In this document: positions 11,711 through 24,465 of the stretch, one piece after another
Position numbering within the stretch: the stretch's first letter is position 1
How the letters are laid out: every line of letters begins with the position of its first letter
Origin: Rattus norvegicus
Lineage: Eukaryota > Chordata > Mammalia > Rodentia > Muridae
Direction of reading: 5' to 3'
DNA: 64,000 nucleotides
NCBI RefSeq assembly: GCF_036323735.1
Contig: NC_086034.1
Location: forward strand, 34,824,439-34,888,438
Notes under the pieces: generated by a model
What the model was told of the DNA's origin: nothing
The model's input: only the letters and a program-made list of their open reading frames with translations
Databases searched by the model: none
Translations under genes and position numbers: made by a program

Positions 11711-12040
11711 GGGCTTTTCAGCCTGTGCCCCAGTCCCAAAACAATGACTCTGAACTTATTTATGAATAAATAACTACACCACAGGCTTTAGCTCATTTCC
11801 TGACTATCTCATAACTTAATTAACCCATTTATTCTAGTGAGTGCCACACTCTCCTCAGTTTCATGCTTCTGGGTCCTCAGCAGTTAGGGAAAATCTGTTC
11901 CCATGCCTAACTCTATCCCAGAGTTCCTCTCTCCATGCCAGAACTCCCATCTCCTATTTCCTGTCTACCCTGATAGGCCGTCAGCTTCTTACTGACAGGT
12001 GACACTTCAATACAGTAAACAAGAGAGTTTCTCTACATAT
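11711..12040 (-). mobile_element. LTR (type I), apparently solitary
   Basis: Best-preserved of three related units (the others are at 7508 and 14937). On the minus strand it starts TGTAGAGAAACTC and ends AGTTACA, giving the TG...CA ends of an LTR. No internal region is seen on either side. Confidence 0.5.
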
Positions 12041-12567
12041 GATAAAACAGCATAGTCTTTTAAGTTGTGCCCTGCGTCTTGAGTAGATATGAAGCAATTA
12101 ATCCACTTCTTCTTGCAGAAGACTTTACTTAATTGCTTTGACATTTATACTTTTTCTTGAAAATAAACAAGAGGGTATTTGCTATCAAGATTATTTCTAG
12201 AAGGCTCCTCAGCATCGGTAGCTCTGTCTTGGTATCCAAGTTCACGGTGATAAATAAGTCAAGATGGAAAGTTTAAAGATATTTTGAAAAAACACTGAGC
12301 TCATTGGAAGCATTAAACATCTCACGAAACATTTATTTATTCTAAGAATCCTAAGACGTAAAAATGTGTTTTTCTGTAGTTTTGACCTATGTCAAAACAG
12401 TTTGACATATTTTAATAGCTCTTTAATCATTGTTATTTATTTTTACCAATGATATGCTTATACAGTTTACTTTGAAAGGTGAGTTAATAATGCAAACATT
12501 TCTTTTGACTACCAACACAAATTTTAGTTTTTTTTTTGTCCTTTGTAGAGGTGAAACTATAAGGTCC

Positions 12568-12570
<3 letters not shown>
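12041..12570. other. Unique AT-rich DNA
   Basis: No gene or known repeat seen. Confidence 0.45.

Positions 12571-12573
<3 letters not shown>

Positions 12574-12660
<87 letters not shown>
12574..12660. repeat. (TG)n(AG)n compound microsatellite
   Basis: About 19 TG followed by about 23 AG dinucleotides. Open frames here on both strands are repeat artefacts. Confidence 0.97.
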
Positions 12661-12662
<2 letters not shown>

Positions 12663-12699
12663 GTGCTTGTGTATTACCCCCACCCATGTATGCATATTT

Positions 12700-12995
12700 G
12701 TCTGTGTGGTTGTGCTTGCCTGTGAAGGCCCAGAGGACATTGGGTCCCCTACTGTGCCACTATCCACCTTGTTTACTTGACAAGCAGTCTATGATTAGTA
12801 TTAAAGTTAAGCTCATGGCTAGGAAGCCCCAGCAAGTCTCCTGTCTCTGGCCTGCACTAGACCCAAGCTCTAGCATCCCAGCTGTCCATGTGGCCATATA
12901 CTTAGCTTTTTATGTGAGTGCTAGGAATTAAAAGTCCTCATGTCTGTGTCAAGTGTTTTATGTATTAAGTAAGCCCTGCTCCTAACCCCCATGGA
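12700..12995 (-). mobile_element. B4-type SINE, diverged
   Basis: Shows the antisense B4/RSINE1 order: 'gtttacttgacaagcagtct', 'aagccccagcaagtctcctg', 'ctttttatgtgagtgctagg', 'aaaagtcctcatgtctgtg', ending near 'cctgctcctaaccccc'. Family recognition is from memory and the copy is diverged. Confidence 0.5.
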
Positions 12996-13149
12996 TCTGT
13001 TAAGAATAGAAATGAAAGACTGGCACAATTCTTTTCACTTATGCCTGAATTGGGACAATTTTTCTGTCTTTGGCCTAGGTTTTCCTGTTCATTTGTTTAA
13101 TTGTTTAATCTCTCCCAGTGTTTCTCTGCTCTCTGCGAACTCTCTGGTT

Positions 13150-13640
13150 CCAGCTAACTGGTAAAATCAAGACTCAAAAACTTCAACCCAACAATCAGAT
13201 TTATATGTGAAATTCTAAATCCACAATAGAGCCACACAATGAACTCATAACCTAATTGATAAGGATAGAAACTGGCCACATAAGATAAGGTAAACTTGCC
13301 TACAGAAATCCATCCCTTAAGAAATATACATAAATACCTTAGCAATTCAAGACCACCCAGATCAGACCATCTCCATCTTGATTCTCTTCTCCTTCCCCTT
13401 CTATCCCGACTTACAAAAGCTTTGTCCCTGCCTTATTTTTTTTTTACTGTCCAGTCATGGCCTTGACCTGACTTGTGCCAGCCCTCACCTGCATATAGAC
13501 ATCAACCTATATCTTCCTACCTGGGTTTGTATCAGTTGTCCACACGAGAAAGAATTTCACCAAAGCTGAGTGATTGCTGTCTAATCTCTTTAAATATTAG
13601 TGTTTCTAGTGGTAAGTGTGACCTGCTTTTCTGAGGCGTC
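13150..13640 (-). mobile_element. Diverged LTR related to the 46.8-kb LTR
   Basis: Blocks such as 'cctaattgataagg.tag', 'tccatcccttaagaaatata' and 'accatctccatcttgattct' occur in the same order as 'ccaattggtaagatata', 'tccatcccttgagaacatta' and 'acctgccatcttgtcctgac' in the LTR at 46827-47411. Weak, but co-linear over about 200 bp. Limits uncertain. Confidence 0.35.
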
Positions 13641-14560
13641 TTAAAGTAGGGAGTTTGTTTTTGGTTACCTGACTCAGAGCAATGATACACCTCTCTCTCA
13701 ATGGCCCTGCTTCAGATCTTAAATTCTACTGGTAATGAGGGCTTCAGGTACCTGAATAAAGTGCCATGGAATTCTAGATAATAGGACAGAATACCTCCAA
13801 CCTTTCACTATGAAATGGCTCTGTAGAGATATGCAGATCCACGAGAAGCAAATACTTGTTTATCTAGAGAACCAAAAGCAATCTAGATCAGAAGCCATAG
13901 GTTTTTATCCAGCAGTCCTTTCTGTTTGTCAGACACTTGTTTCTTGAGTTTCTTTACTTTAACTGGGAACCAGGTGAAAAACTGCCTAACTGGAATGGGA
14001 CTTGGAAAGTTGCCTAAAAGAGGGAGGTAATGTAGTCATTCTTAAGAAAATCTCCATACACCTCATTGCACATCCCAATGTCTTCTGCCTCTACTCTTTC
14101 TTTGGCCTCATATTTTAGCCTTCTGAGTCTGAACTTCTAGTTTTTAGTTCTCATCACATCTTGTCTCTGATCTTAATTTCTTCACAGCCATATTCTCCTG
14201 TTTCCTTTAAGAACTTTTAAGTCTACATGTGATATTTTAGGCTTGCCACCTCCAAGATCACCTGCCTTCACTGACACCCTGGAATTCTCCACAATCTCTT
14301 AATGGCAAATATGTCAAAGGCTTCTTTCAACATTTATCAAACTTGCTTATTTTTCCTGTTGTTTTTGAGCCTAAAGAAAACAAATGCATTCTTATTGTGC
14401 TGAGGAAAAGTATTAATTCATTCAGATTTGACTCTCCTGTATACATCATCATCATTATAGGGAGGGTGGGTGCAAGTTGTACATGCCTGGGTTTTTGCTG
14501 TTGTTGTTGTTTGTTCGTTGAATGAGGGACCTCCAGTCACATTCACTTCCTTAGCATTTT
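13641..14560. other. Unique non-coding DNA
   Basis: No gene or identifiable repeat. Contains an ATC triplet run at about 14442-14458. Confidence 0.45.
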
Positions 14561-14561
14561 T

Positions 14562-14708
14562 TATTTGTATTTTTCAAGACAGGGTTTCTCAGTGTAGCCC
14601 TGAATGTCCTAGAACTCACTCTGCTGACAAGGCTGGCCTTCAGTGCACAGATCTACCTGCCTTTGCCTCTTGAGTGCTGGGATTAAATGCGTAAACCATC
14701 ATTTCCCT
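14562..14708 (-). mobile_element. B1 SINE
   Basis: Reverse complement shows the B1 body: the antisense strand reads 'caagacagggtttctcagtg', 'aaggctggccttcagtgcac', 'tgcctcttgagtgctgggat'. Full-length body, moderately diverged. Confidence 0.9.
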
Positions 14709-14936
14709 GATCTCTTCCTCAGCTCTGCATAACATATATCAAACTCCCTGATGGCTCCATTCAAGGCAATCTCCTGGGAAAATCTTTGTTTTGCTGGTTC
14801 TAAGGACACAGGAAGGGTCATAGCATTTCCTTCAACTAAATTAAAAACACATGCCAAGCGAGCATAAGTGATAAGCTTTATTCTTTTATTTAAAGAAACC
14901 AAGATTACTTTGGATCCAAAATAGATTAGTATAACC

Positions 14937-15280
14937 ATGGGCTTTTCACCTGTGCCCAGTTCCTGAATAAGAACTCAGAGGATATTTATGTATGCATGAA
15001 TGCCTAGGCAATAAGCTTGGGCTTGTTCTCTGAATAGCTCATAACTTATATAACCCATTTATTCTATTCTATGTGTGCCACATGGTTGGTTACCTCTCCT
15101 CAGTTTTATGCATAAAACTCTATCTCTTCACAAGTCTGGGCAAAATCCTTGTGTCTTCGACACTGTCCTAGAGTCTCCCCTCTCTGTTGGATGTCCTACC
15201 TTCTAATCATGCCTCAGCTCATTGGCTAGTTTTATAGACAGGTAATGCTTTCATACAGTAAGCAAGAGATTCTCTCTAGA
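14937..15280 (-). mobile_element. LTR (type I), third copy
   Basis: Co-linear with 11711-12040: 'gggcttttcacctgtgccc', 'catttattctattcta', 'cctctcctcagttttatgc', 'gtcctagagtctcccctctc', 'acaggtaatgctttcatac', 'gcaagagattctctcta'. Also apparently solitary. Confidence 0.5.
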
Positions 15281-15675
15281 GACTAGGAGAGTTTATATTG
15301 CTATTTAGATCATTTTCTTTAACATTTTATATCAGTATGCTTTGCTCTCCCTCCATGGGGGAGGGGAATGGAAGGACAGGACAGTGAGTTAGTAACTGGA
15401 ACTGTAGATTCAGATAATGTAGCCCATTAACACACGGAACATATTTACTCTACCGTTTATATCTGCCAACTCTTATTTTCTGTCAACAAAATTTGACCTT
15501 CTTTTTCAGTTCAAATATTCTCGAGAAATAGAACTCTATGAAATTTAAAAAAAGCTTTTGTATAGCAAAAGGGTCAAATGAAGAGAGACGACTAAATAAT
15601 AATAAAAAACTTCACTAGCTATACATCTGAGATATAATTAATATATAGAATATATGTAAATTGACCTGTTATTAT
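15281..15675. other. Unique non-coding DNA
   Basis: No feature recognised between the LTR and the next L1. Confidence 0.4.
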
Positions 15676-16642
15676 CTCCTTGTACAATGCTCAAGTCCAA
15701 GTGGATCAAAAACCTTCACATAAAACCAGATACACTGAAACTAATAGAAGAGAAAGTGGAGAAGAGCCTTGAACACATCACACAGGGGAAAATTTCCTGA
15801 ACAGAACACCAATGGTTTATGGTCTAAGATCAAGAATCAACAAATGAGACCTCATAAAATTGCAAAGCTTCTTTAAGGCAATGGACATTGCCATTAGGAA
15901 AAAACAGCAACCAACAGATTGGGAAAAGATCTTTACCATCCTACAACTGATAGATAGAGGCCTAATATCCATTATATGCAAAGAACTGAAAAAGTTAGAC
16001 TTCAGAGAATCAAGTAACCATATTAAAAATGGGGTACAGAGTTAAACAAAGAATTCTCAGCTGAGGAATCTTGAATGGCTGAGAAGTACCTAAAGAAATG
16101 TTCAACATCTTTAGTCATAAGAGAAATGCAAATAAAAACAACCCTGAGATTCCACCTCATACCAGTCAGAATGGCTAAGATCAAAAACTCAGGTGACATC
16201 AGATGCTGGCTAGGATATGGAGAAAGAAGGACACTCTTCCATTGTTGGTGGGATTGCAAGCTGATACAAGCATTCTGGAAAATCAGTCTGGCAGTTCCTC
16301 AGCAAATTGGACATAGTACTACCTGAGGACCCAGCTATCCCACTCCTGGGCATATACTCAAATGATGCTCCAACATATAACAAGGTCACATGCTCCACTA
16401 TGTTCATCGCAGCCTTATTCATAATAGTCAGAAGCTGGAAAGAACCCAGATGTCCTTCAACAGAGGAATGGATACAGAAAATGTGGTACATCTACACAAT
16501 GAAGTACTATTCATCTATTAAGAACAATGACTACACGAAATTCTTAGCCAAATGGATGGAACTAGAAAATATCATCCTGAGTGAGGTAACTCAATCACAG
16601 AAAAACACACATGGTATGCACTCACTGATAAGTGGATATTAG
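15676..16642 (+). pseudogene. L1 ORF2 C-terminal fragment
   Basis: Recognisable ORF2 pieces: LQSFFKAMDIAIRKK, then MAEKYLKKCSTSLVIREMQI, then the Cys-rich segment CWLGYGERRTLFHCWWDC with one Cys changed to Tyr. The tail PEDPAIPLLGIYSNDAP ... LISGY ends at 16642. Several frame changes separate the pieces (near 15790, 16045 and 16290), so no ORF2 product is possible. Confidence 0.88.
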
Positions 16643-17396
16643 CACAAAAGTTCACAATATCAAAAATACAATTCACAGACTATATGAAGCTCAAGAGGGA
16701 AGATCAAAATGTGGATGCTTCAGTTCTTAGAGTGGAGAACAAAATACTCATGGGAAGACATACAGGGACAAAGAGTGGAGCAGGCACTGAAGAAAAGGCC
16801 ATCCAGAGAGTGCCCCACCTGGGGATTCATCCCATATGTAGCCACCAAACCTGTCACTATCGCTAATGCCAAGAAGGAAGTGCTTGCTGACAGAAGCCAG
16901 ATATGGGTGTCCCCTGAGAGATATGAGTGCCAGAACCTTATAATACAGTTAAGAATGCATGCAACTAGCCATCAGACTGAACATGGGGACTACTATGGAG
17001 GAGTTACTGAAAGGACTGAAGGAGCTGAAGGGGTTTGCAACCCTATTGGAAGAACAACAATATCAATCAACTAGACCCCCAAATGCCCAGATATCCCGGG
17101 ACTAAACCACCAACTAATGAGTATACAGGGAAGGATCTATGACTCCAGCTGCATATGTACTAGTGGATAGCATTGTCTGGCATCACTAGGAGGAGAAGCC
17201 CTTGGCCCTGTTAGGGCTTGTTTCCCCAGTGTAGGGGAATGTCAGGGCATTGATGTGGGAGTGGGTAGTTGGGAGTGGGAGGACCTTCATGGAAGCTGGA
17301 GGAGAGGGAAGAGGGAGGAGAGGATGGGAACCAGGAGAAAGGGGATAACATTTGATATGTAAATACATAAAATATCCAACAAAAATAAAATAAAGA
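15676..17396 (+). mobile_element. 5'-truncated L1, ORF2 tail plus 3'UTR
   Basis: Begins inside ORF2 ('tacaatgctcaagtccaag') and runs through the ORF2 stop at 16642, a 3'UTR with the G-rich segment near 17250-17345, and an A-rich end near 17380-17396. The 3'UTR matches the subfamily at 9040-10612 better than the youngest L1s. Confidence 0.92.
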
Positions 17397-17424
17397 AACC
17401 AACCAACTCGATTAATCAATAGGC

Positions 17425-17960
17425 TATCAAAATGATCAATTTACAAAAGATGAAATATAAAGAACCAAAATCAACCTCAAAATTACATTGAGATATCTTA
17501 ATGCAATTAGGATGTCATTCATTATAAAAGAAAACATTAACAGGTACAGGTAAGGATGTGCACCAAAGGAAACATTCACATATTGGTGGTCGCAATACAA
17601 ACCTGTCCTGTCACTATGGAAACCAAAGTAGATATTTGTCAAAATACTAGAAATAGAGCTGTCATATGACCCAGTTGCTCTATTCTTGAGTGTATACCCA
17701 AAGGACTCCAAGTCAACACATCTCAGAGATAGCTACATATCATTGTGTATTAAAGTCATAGTTAAAATATGTGAGTAATGATACAAACCTATGTGTTTAA
17801 TAAGAGAAGACTGGATAAAGAAAATGTGATATTGGGATACAGTGGTTTATTTTCAGCCAAAAAGAATGAAATGATGTCATCAGCAGAAAAATGAGTTTAA
17901 TTCAAGGTAATCCTAGAAATTAAATTAAGGCCATGTCAGAAATTTCGTCAAAAAATAAAT
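17425..17960 (+). mobile_element. Older L1 ORF2 3'-end fragment
   Basis: Immediately downstream of the previous L1. It keeps the order of an ancient L1 tail: 'gaaaacattaacaggtacag', 'ggaaccaaagtagatatt'-type text, 'gtatacccaaaggactcc', 'gactggataaagaaaatgtg' and 'cagccaaaaagaatgaaatg'. High divergence marks a pre-rodent or early-rodent L1 into or beside which the younger copy inserted. Confidence 0.7.
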
Positions 17961-18242
17961 TCACACCCCCAATAACAAGTGACTTAAAGACATGTTTCAT
18001 TTATCTTTTGAGTTGTCTTTTATGAGTTTTCCTGCACGAATCCCCCCCATGCCTGCATTTCACTATTTTCTACCACGTAGGTCTTGTGCATACGCTACTC
18101 CCTCGGAGCAATGACTCTTTGTTGAGGTGAGCTTATTACATGAAAACCGTTACCACATTCATTGCTCCTCAGTACATTCAAATAAAAAATATACCACTGC
18201 ATTAACAAGAGCTCATAGTTTGTAAGACTATCCTCTTTCCCT

Positions 18243-18630
18243 AACACACACATACATGCAGAGACACACACACCACACAAACACATGCCCACCAACGGTA
18301 CTACAACACATACGCACTCATATACCACACACATACACACACTGCAAACACATACTACACACACACACACACACACACATACACACATGTACACACACCC
18401 CACTCACATGCACACACCACTCACACACATACAGCACATAAACACAAACACACCAGACATATTACAACCCATAGACACTCATATACCACAGACAAACACA
18501 CGCACCATGAAAACATACCACACACACACACACCACACGAGCACACACATGAGCGTGCACGCACGTGCGCACACACACACCCACACACACCACACCCACC
18601 CACACCCACACACACACCCACACACCCACA

Positions 18631-18669
<39 letters not shown>

Positions 18670-18670
18670 C
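18243..18670. repeat. CA-rich low-complexity block
   Basis: About 430 bp of imperfect CA repeats with interspersed CACAT, CACAC and CCCACA units. It gives long Cys/Val- or His/Thr-rich frames on several strands; none is a gene. Confidence 0.97.
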
Positions 18671-20080
18671 ACACGGGAATAAATATATTCCAAGCTTAGG
18701 TTCTGTATATTTTTCTTATATCTCTGAATTTACTATCAGTCAAAAATGAAAACACATTGCAATTATTCTGATGAATTCAGAAACTGTGGAATGTCAGTTT
18801 TAACAATACAAATGTCATAGTAAAATTAGAAAAATAAACTGGGTCATTCAGCTTCATAGCTAGCATTGTTTCAGAGGGAGGTCTCAATTCGAAGAGTTCA
18901 ATAATTATTTTAAATTCTCCAGTTTCTAACTATGGTGTCAGTATCCTTCAGTTACAACATTTAATGCAAATGTAAGCTTAACTGAGGTTACTTAAAGTAT
19001 GAAGAATGTTGTTTTTATAACATTTATAAAAGTGGTCTTTTGATTAAACTTGTGAGTTTGTGAATATTTATGATTGACATATTTCAGTAGTGCCTGTCAA
19101 GTAATGACGAAGCACATGGAAATTTAGAGAGACTGGGGAGTTATCAACATTAGCCTTACAAAACAGATTTTAGAAAGCAGAGCTCTCTTAATGTAATGGA
19201 CTTGAAAATTAGCATCATATATCAAAATTGGGAATGGGCTGGGCCACACATGAGGATCAGAACTATTTCTGTAATTTAATACCATATGTCTTATATAAAT
19301 GCCAATGAAATTTCTTAATCATAACTTGGCTAAAAGTGAAAATGGAATAGCCAAAGGAAAAAGATATATGGAACAAAATTTTAAGAAAATGTATTTCAGG
19401 TATCAGTTTACTTATTTTACAAATATAACTCCAAATATTTCCTACACAAATAAAGAGTTATAAGGAACCTTACAAATGAAGAAAACAAGACTTAGAAAAG
19501 TTTCAAAATGTTTCTAGGACCATGTTTCAGTTCCTAGGGCCAAAATTTCAAAAACAGAAATGGCTCAAAACAAACCAGATAGAAATCAGTGGAGGCAAAG
19601 CTCAAATGCATCAAATCCTGTTCGATGCCTATGAGTTGACAAGCTATGCTGTATTTAACTGTGAATGCACACCTGCCTTCGGTTGGAGATCATTGATAAA
19701 GGAAGAATGAAACTTCTCTGACATAGAAGTATGCACTAAAACAGGCAGTGGAGAATGTGGAATGGCTCACGAGGTCTTAAACCTCATTTTTATACTCTGT
19801 AGGACAGAGATGGTTGGTGGATACACTGGTCAAACAGAAAATAATTTATGAAAAAGAAAAAAACAAATGATAAAGCTGCCAATCAGTCTTTAGTAAACTC
19901 AGCAGGCAATACCCTCAAAGAACAGCTAATGAACTATTAAACTTAAACATGGCCTTGGATTAAGATAAAATGGAGCTAGAGGATGACATCTTCTAGTAGA
20001 CATGAAGCAAATGTGACAGTCAGCAGCACTGAAAATATTTGGAGGCTGTTAAGGTACTGCTATGTGCTTCATGAATTTCT
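18671..20080. other. Unique non-coding DNA
   Basis: No repeat family and no coding signal. A 62-codon frame at 19522-19710 has no support. Confidence 0.5.
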
Positions 20081-20290
20081 ACACCAATTATGCATCTTAA
20101 AGCAAACTTAAAGAGATTCCTAATTAAGCTCCCTGTGCAGCTGTCAGAGGGCTTTTTCTTCTTTATTTAGTACCAAGCTTAAAGTGTGATAAAACATCCA
20201 TGATTGCAAATACCAAGTGAAAGAGCAAATGAATTAAAGATGTGGCCATCAAGCTGAGCACAATTCAGGGAGTTTCTGAGTTGACTCTTC
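20081..20290. promoter_or_regulatory. Possible conserved non-coding segment (speculative)
   Basis: Non-repetitive stretch with a TAATTA homeodomain-like core beside a CAGCTG E-box ('cctaattaagctccctgtgcagctgtcag') and no low-complexity sequence. It has the look of a conserved element, but no alignment was possible here. Confidence 0.15.
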
Positions 20291-21960
20291 TCTGGGATCT
20301 CAAAGTGCTTACTTTGGAATTTTCCACCGTCTTCTCTCTCTTTTTGTTTCTATAGAGTCATGTCTCTGCAGATAGAATTTAATTGCAGATGTATCAATAG
20401 TGTGGGGTTATTTAACCACAAGCAAGGCTTATAAACCCTCACAGAGGTAGAGAACTGGGGGCTGGAATTGGAATGTTCTAAGCGGTTGTCTGTCACTGAA
20501 AATCTCCAGGCTTCATCCAGGAAGATGCATCTGGAGAACCCAAGTATAGAAGAAGGGTAAGGTATTTCAACTACAGTTTCTCACAAATAGGTCAAGAGCT
20601 ATAGTGCTGGATTAGACTATAGAGTTTTAGGTTACAGTCTAGGTCTGTGAGAGTAAAAGAGTGGGAAGCCAAATGAGCCTTTCTTTAAGAAGATGGATGA
20701 GGACAAGCAAGGACTGCAAAGTGACTACCATGGGCAAGAAGTGTTTGGGGAACACTCCACCTAATTTTGGTTGTGTGTTAAAGACACCTAGGATGGCACT
20801 CTGCCCAATCATTAACACTAGAAAATGTCCCTAGGTGCCACTATTGAAAGGGAAAGTGGCAAGGAGATAGATGAGTGTTGCCATTTTACTGCCATTTGGG
20901 GAAATATTTAATAAATCTATAAAACTTCCCTGTGAGCCAAACTGGTCCGAATCCTGATGGAACAGTAGAAACCTAGAGTTTAGATCTCATTGTGTCACAG
21001 AAAGCTTCATGTTTGTAGGAGACTACCAGAAGCATTTGCCAGAGATCAATGTCCGGTGGTGCATAGTAGAGATAGAAAAATCCCAGAAGCTAGCAGTTAG
21101 AATAGAAACCCTTTCATCACTGCTGCAAAGAAAGAAATACTATATATTGGGGAAGTAAGAGAACCGGGGAAGGCCTTCCAGAGAGACCCAGTAACTCTCA
21201 GGAAGTCTTAGTCACATTTGTCACTGGCAAGATCTAATAGCCTCTTGATGATGCTCAGCCAAAAGTCAGCTCAGAAGACAGACAGCTCAGAAGCACAGAG
21301 CACACAGCATAAAGAACCATGTTTTGGTTTGGATTAACTAAAATTGAAGCTCTTAGTCGTTCACAGAGAAGCCCAAAGGTATATAAACATAGAATATCTT
21401 GCTTCTAACCAAATTTCCAATCATTGTTTAAGGAGTTAAAATGTTTCCCCATGGGCCAAATTGGTGGCATTTGTTTTCAAAGAGATGTTTGGAGAAAAGG
21501 AAGAAAAAGAAGAAAGGAAATAATATTTGCTGGGTATTTTTAAGGAAAGCTCTTTGAAGCCTCCTGGGTTGATCTACTTAAGTGCCACTAGCTGGACATT
21601 ATAGACATTAACTTCACAGTCACAAGGATCTTCAAAGGACACTGAGATGTGTTGAATTTATTGTAGGCCATTGTGACAAGCTGAACCTTTTACTTCAAAA
21701 TAAAGAATAAAGGAACTTTGACATTGAGTCTTGGATGTAAGACAAACTAAGCAAGGGTTGTTGGCAGACATTGGGGGCTGTACTGAAATTGTTAGTATTT
21801 TTAATTTTACTGGCATTTTAAAGAAAAATTAGGAAAAATATTGTGCAGTTCTAATGGCATACATAATACTCTTCAAAGTCTACCTTTGAGATGTGTAATT
21901 CTTTATGAATAGTTTATTTATTTAGTGTGAAAGACTGCATCTTTAAAGTATTCATATATT
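20291..21960. other. Unique non-coding DNA
   Basis: No gene or repeat recognised. Confidence 0.5.
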
Positions 21961-21967
21961 GGTGATG

Positions 21968-22040
21968 TTGAGGGAAGGTCTCACTCCGTAGGGCTGGCTG
22001 GCCTGGAACTCACAGAGAACTATCTGGTCCTAGAATTGTT
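21968..22040 (-). repeat. B1 SINE fragment
   Basis: 'ggtctcactccgtag' followed by 'ctggcctggaactcacagag' is the antisense B1 centre. The rest of the element is missing. Confidence 0.6.
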
Positions 22041-24465
22041 TTGTTTGTTTGCTAAATATTTCACTTATTTATATTCTAAGTGTTGTCCCACTTTCCTCTA
22101 ATTCAACCATAGGGTCCCTGACCTCAGTCTAGTAGTTGCCTTAAGTATCTGCATCTGTCTCAGTCAGCTGCTGGTAGAGCCTCTCAGAGGACAGCCATGC
22201 TAGGCTCCTGTCTCCAAGCACAAAGTAACATTAGTAATAGTATCAGGTTTTGGTGCATGGCCATGGGATAGATCTCCAGTAGGGTTTGTCACTGGACTGC
22301 CTGTCCTTCAATCTCTGCTCTATTTTTGTCCTTGCATTTCCTTTAGACAGGAACAATTCTGGGTCAAAAATTTTGAAGGCCCCATCTCTCTACTGGGAGC
22401 CCTGTCTATCTACTGGAGATGGTATTGACAGGTTCTATCTCCCCACTGTTGGGCATTTTGGCTAAAGTTATCCCCATTGGGTCCAGGGAGCCTCTCACAC
22501 TTCAGGTCTCCGGGAATTTCTGGAGGTTCCCTCACTCCCAGACCTTCTTCTGGGCCTGTCTCCTGATCCTTCCCCCCTTTCTCCTGCTTCTTTCCTCTCC
22601 CACGCAGTTCCCTCCTTCCCTCTGCCTCACATGATTATTTTGTTCCTCCTTCTAAATGCAACTGAAGCAAACTCACTTGTGGCCCTAGGATTTTTTTATT
22701 TGAAAAACTATTAATGACTGCTATTTCACTATTTAAACTGGAATTTAAGTTTGGTAAGTGGTACTTATCTAGAAAATTATCCTTTTATTATAAGATTTTT
22801 CATTTTGGTGGTCTACAGGATTTTAAAGTACATCCATTGATTCTCTGGATTTCCTTAGTGTCTGTTGATTATGTCTCCTGTTGTTGTTTCTAGTTTTTTA
22901 AAAATTTGATCATTATCTCTTTGACTTTTAGTTAGTTTGGATAAATGTTTGTCTATTTTGCTGTTTTTCTCAAAGAATCTTATTGCTTCTTTAATTCTTC
23001 ATGGCACTCTCCTGGTTTCTGTTTTATTGATCTCAGCCCTCACTTTGAGTAGTCGTTGTGTCTACTTTTCTTCCATGTAATTGCTTCATTTTCTTCTAGA
23101 GCTTTCAGGTTTGTGAAAACTCTTTAATTTTTTTAAGGTTGGTACTAGTGCTATGAAATTTCCTCTTAGCATTGTTTCCATTGTGTCCCATAAGTTTAGG
23201 TTTGCTGTGTACTAATTTTCATTGAATTCTGAAAAGTCTTTCTGTCTTGACCCATTTTGCTTTCAGTAGAGAATTGTTCAGTTTCTATGATTTTTTTAAA
23301 GCTTTCTGTTGCTTCTGTTGTGTTGGTATCTAGCATTAATCTGCGGTCTTCTGATAGGGAGCAGGGAAAAACTTTAATTCACTTGTAACTGTTGAGACTT
23401 GCTTTGTGCATAAGTATGTGGCCAATTTTGGAGAAGGTTTCATGAGGTGCAGAATATAAGTTATATTATTTTGTGTTTTGGTGAAATATTCTGTACATAT
23501 CTGTTAAGTTCAATTTGTTTATAATACCTATTAGGTCCAATATTGGTTTAAAACAGAGTATTTATCTGTTTAGTTTTTTCTGGATTACCTATCCATCGGT
23601 GAAAGGTAGGTATTGAAGCCTCCCACTATCAGCACGTGAAGGTCAATATGTGTTTAAGCTATAGCAGTGTTCTTTTACAAACTTGTATGCCCTTGTGTTT
23701 GGGGCACAGATATTAAGAACTCAAATGCTGTCTTTGTGGAAGATTTCTTTTATGACTATGAAGTGTTCACCCGTAACTACTTTGATTAGTTTGGTTTTGA
23801 AGTTTATTTTGTTCAATATTAAAATGGCTATACCAGCTTGCTTTTTAGGTATATTCACTTGAAATATCTTTTTTCAAACCTTTACCTTGAGTTAATGTGT
23901 ATCATTGATGTTGAGGTGTGTTTCTTGGATGCAGCAGAAGAAGGGATTATGATTTTGCATCCCTTCAGTTAGTCTATGTTTTTTTATTGAGGAATTGAGA
24001 CTATTGTTATTGAGAAATATCAACGAGCAGTAATTGTTGATTCCTTTTATTTTGTTATTATTGTTTGTGGTGTGTGTGTGTGAGCGTGTGTGTGTGTATG
24101 TGTGTGTGTGTGTGTGCGCGCGTTTGTGTATGTGTGTATGTGTGTGTATCTGTGTGTGTGTGACTATGTTTGTGTGTGTGCACTCATTGTTTTGATTTTG
24201 TTTGGGTGAAATTATTCATTCCTTTGCGTTCATTGCTGTAGTTAACTTCCTTAAGCACCTTCTGTGCGGGTGCATTGGTAGAGAGATATTGTTTCAATTT
24301 GACTTTATCATAGAATGAGTTATTTTCTTCATCTATGGTGGTTTACATTTTTTGTGTTATATAGCAGTCAGGCTGGCATCTGTGGTCTCTTTAAGTCTGC
24401 AGCACATCTGTTGAGCTCCTTCTGGCTTTTAGAGTCTCCTTTGAGAAGTCAGGTGTAATTCTTTT
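22041..24465 (-). mobile_element. Old Lx-type L1 with internal deletion
   Basis: Read on the minus strand: an ORF1 C-terminal part and ORF1-ORF2 spacer (about 24465-24190), a GT-rich insertion (24185-24064), the ORF2 endonuclease and linker (about 24060-22690), then directly a 3'UTR (about 22680-22041) of the older Lx kind. Reverse transcriptase and the whole ORF2 C-terminus, over 2 kb, are absent between about 22685 and 22690. The right side stops exactly at the poly(T) of the younger L1 at 24466. Confidence 0.8.
24064..24185. repeat. GT-rich microsatellite
   Basis: Imperfect TG repeats with TGCGCGCG and TATG interruptions, inside the old L1. Confidence 0.95.

Noticed and set aside
18285..18749. 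His/Thr-rich 154-codon frame and opposing Cys/Val frames
   Set aside because: Pure product of CA repeats; the same happens at 40218-40731 and 12423-12931.
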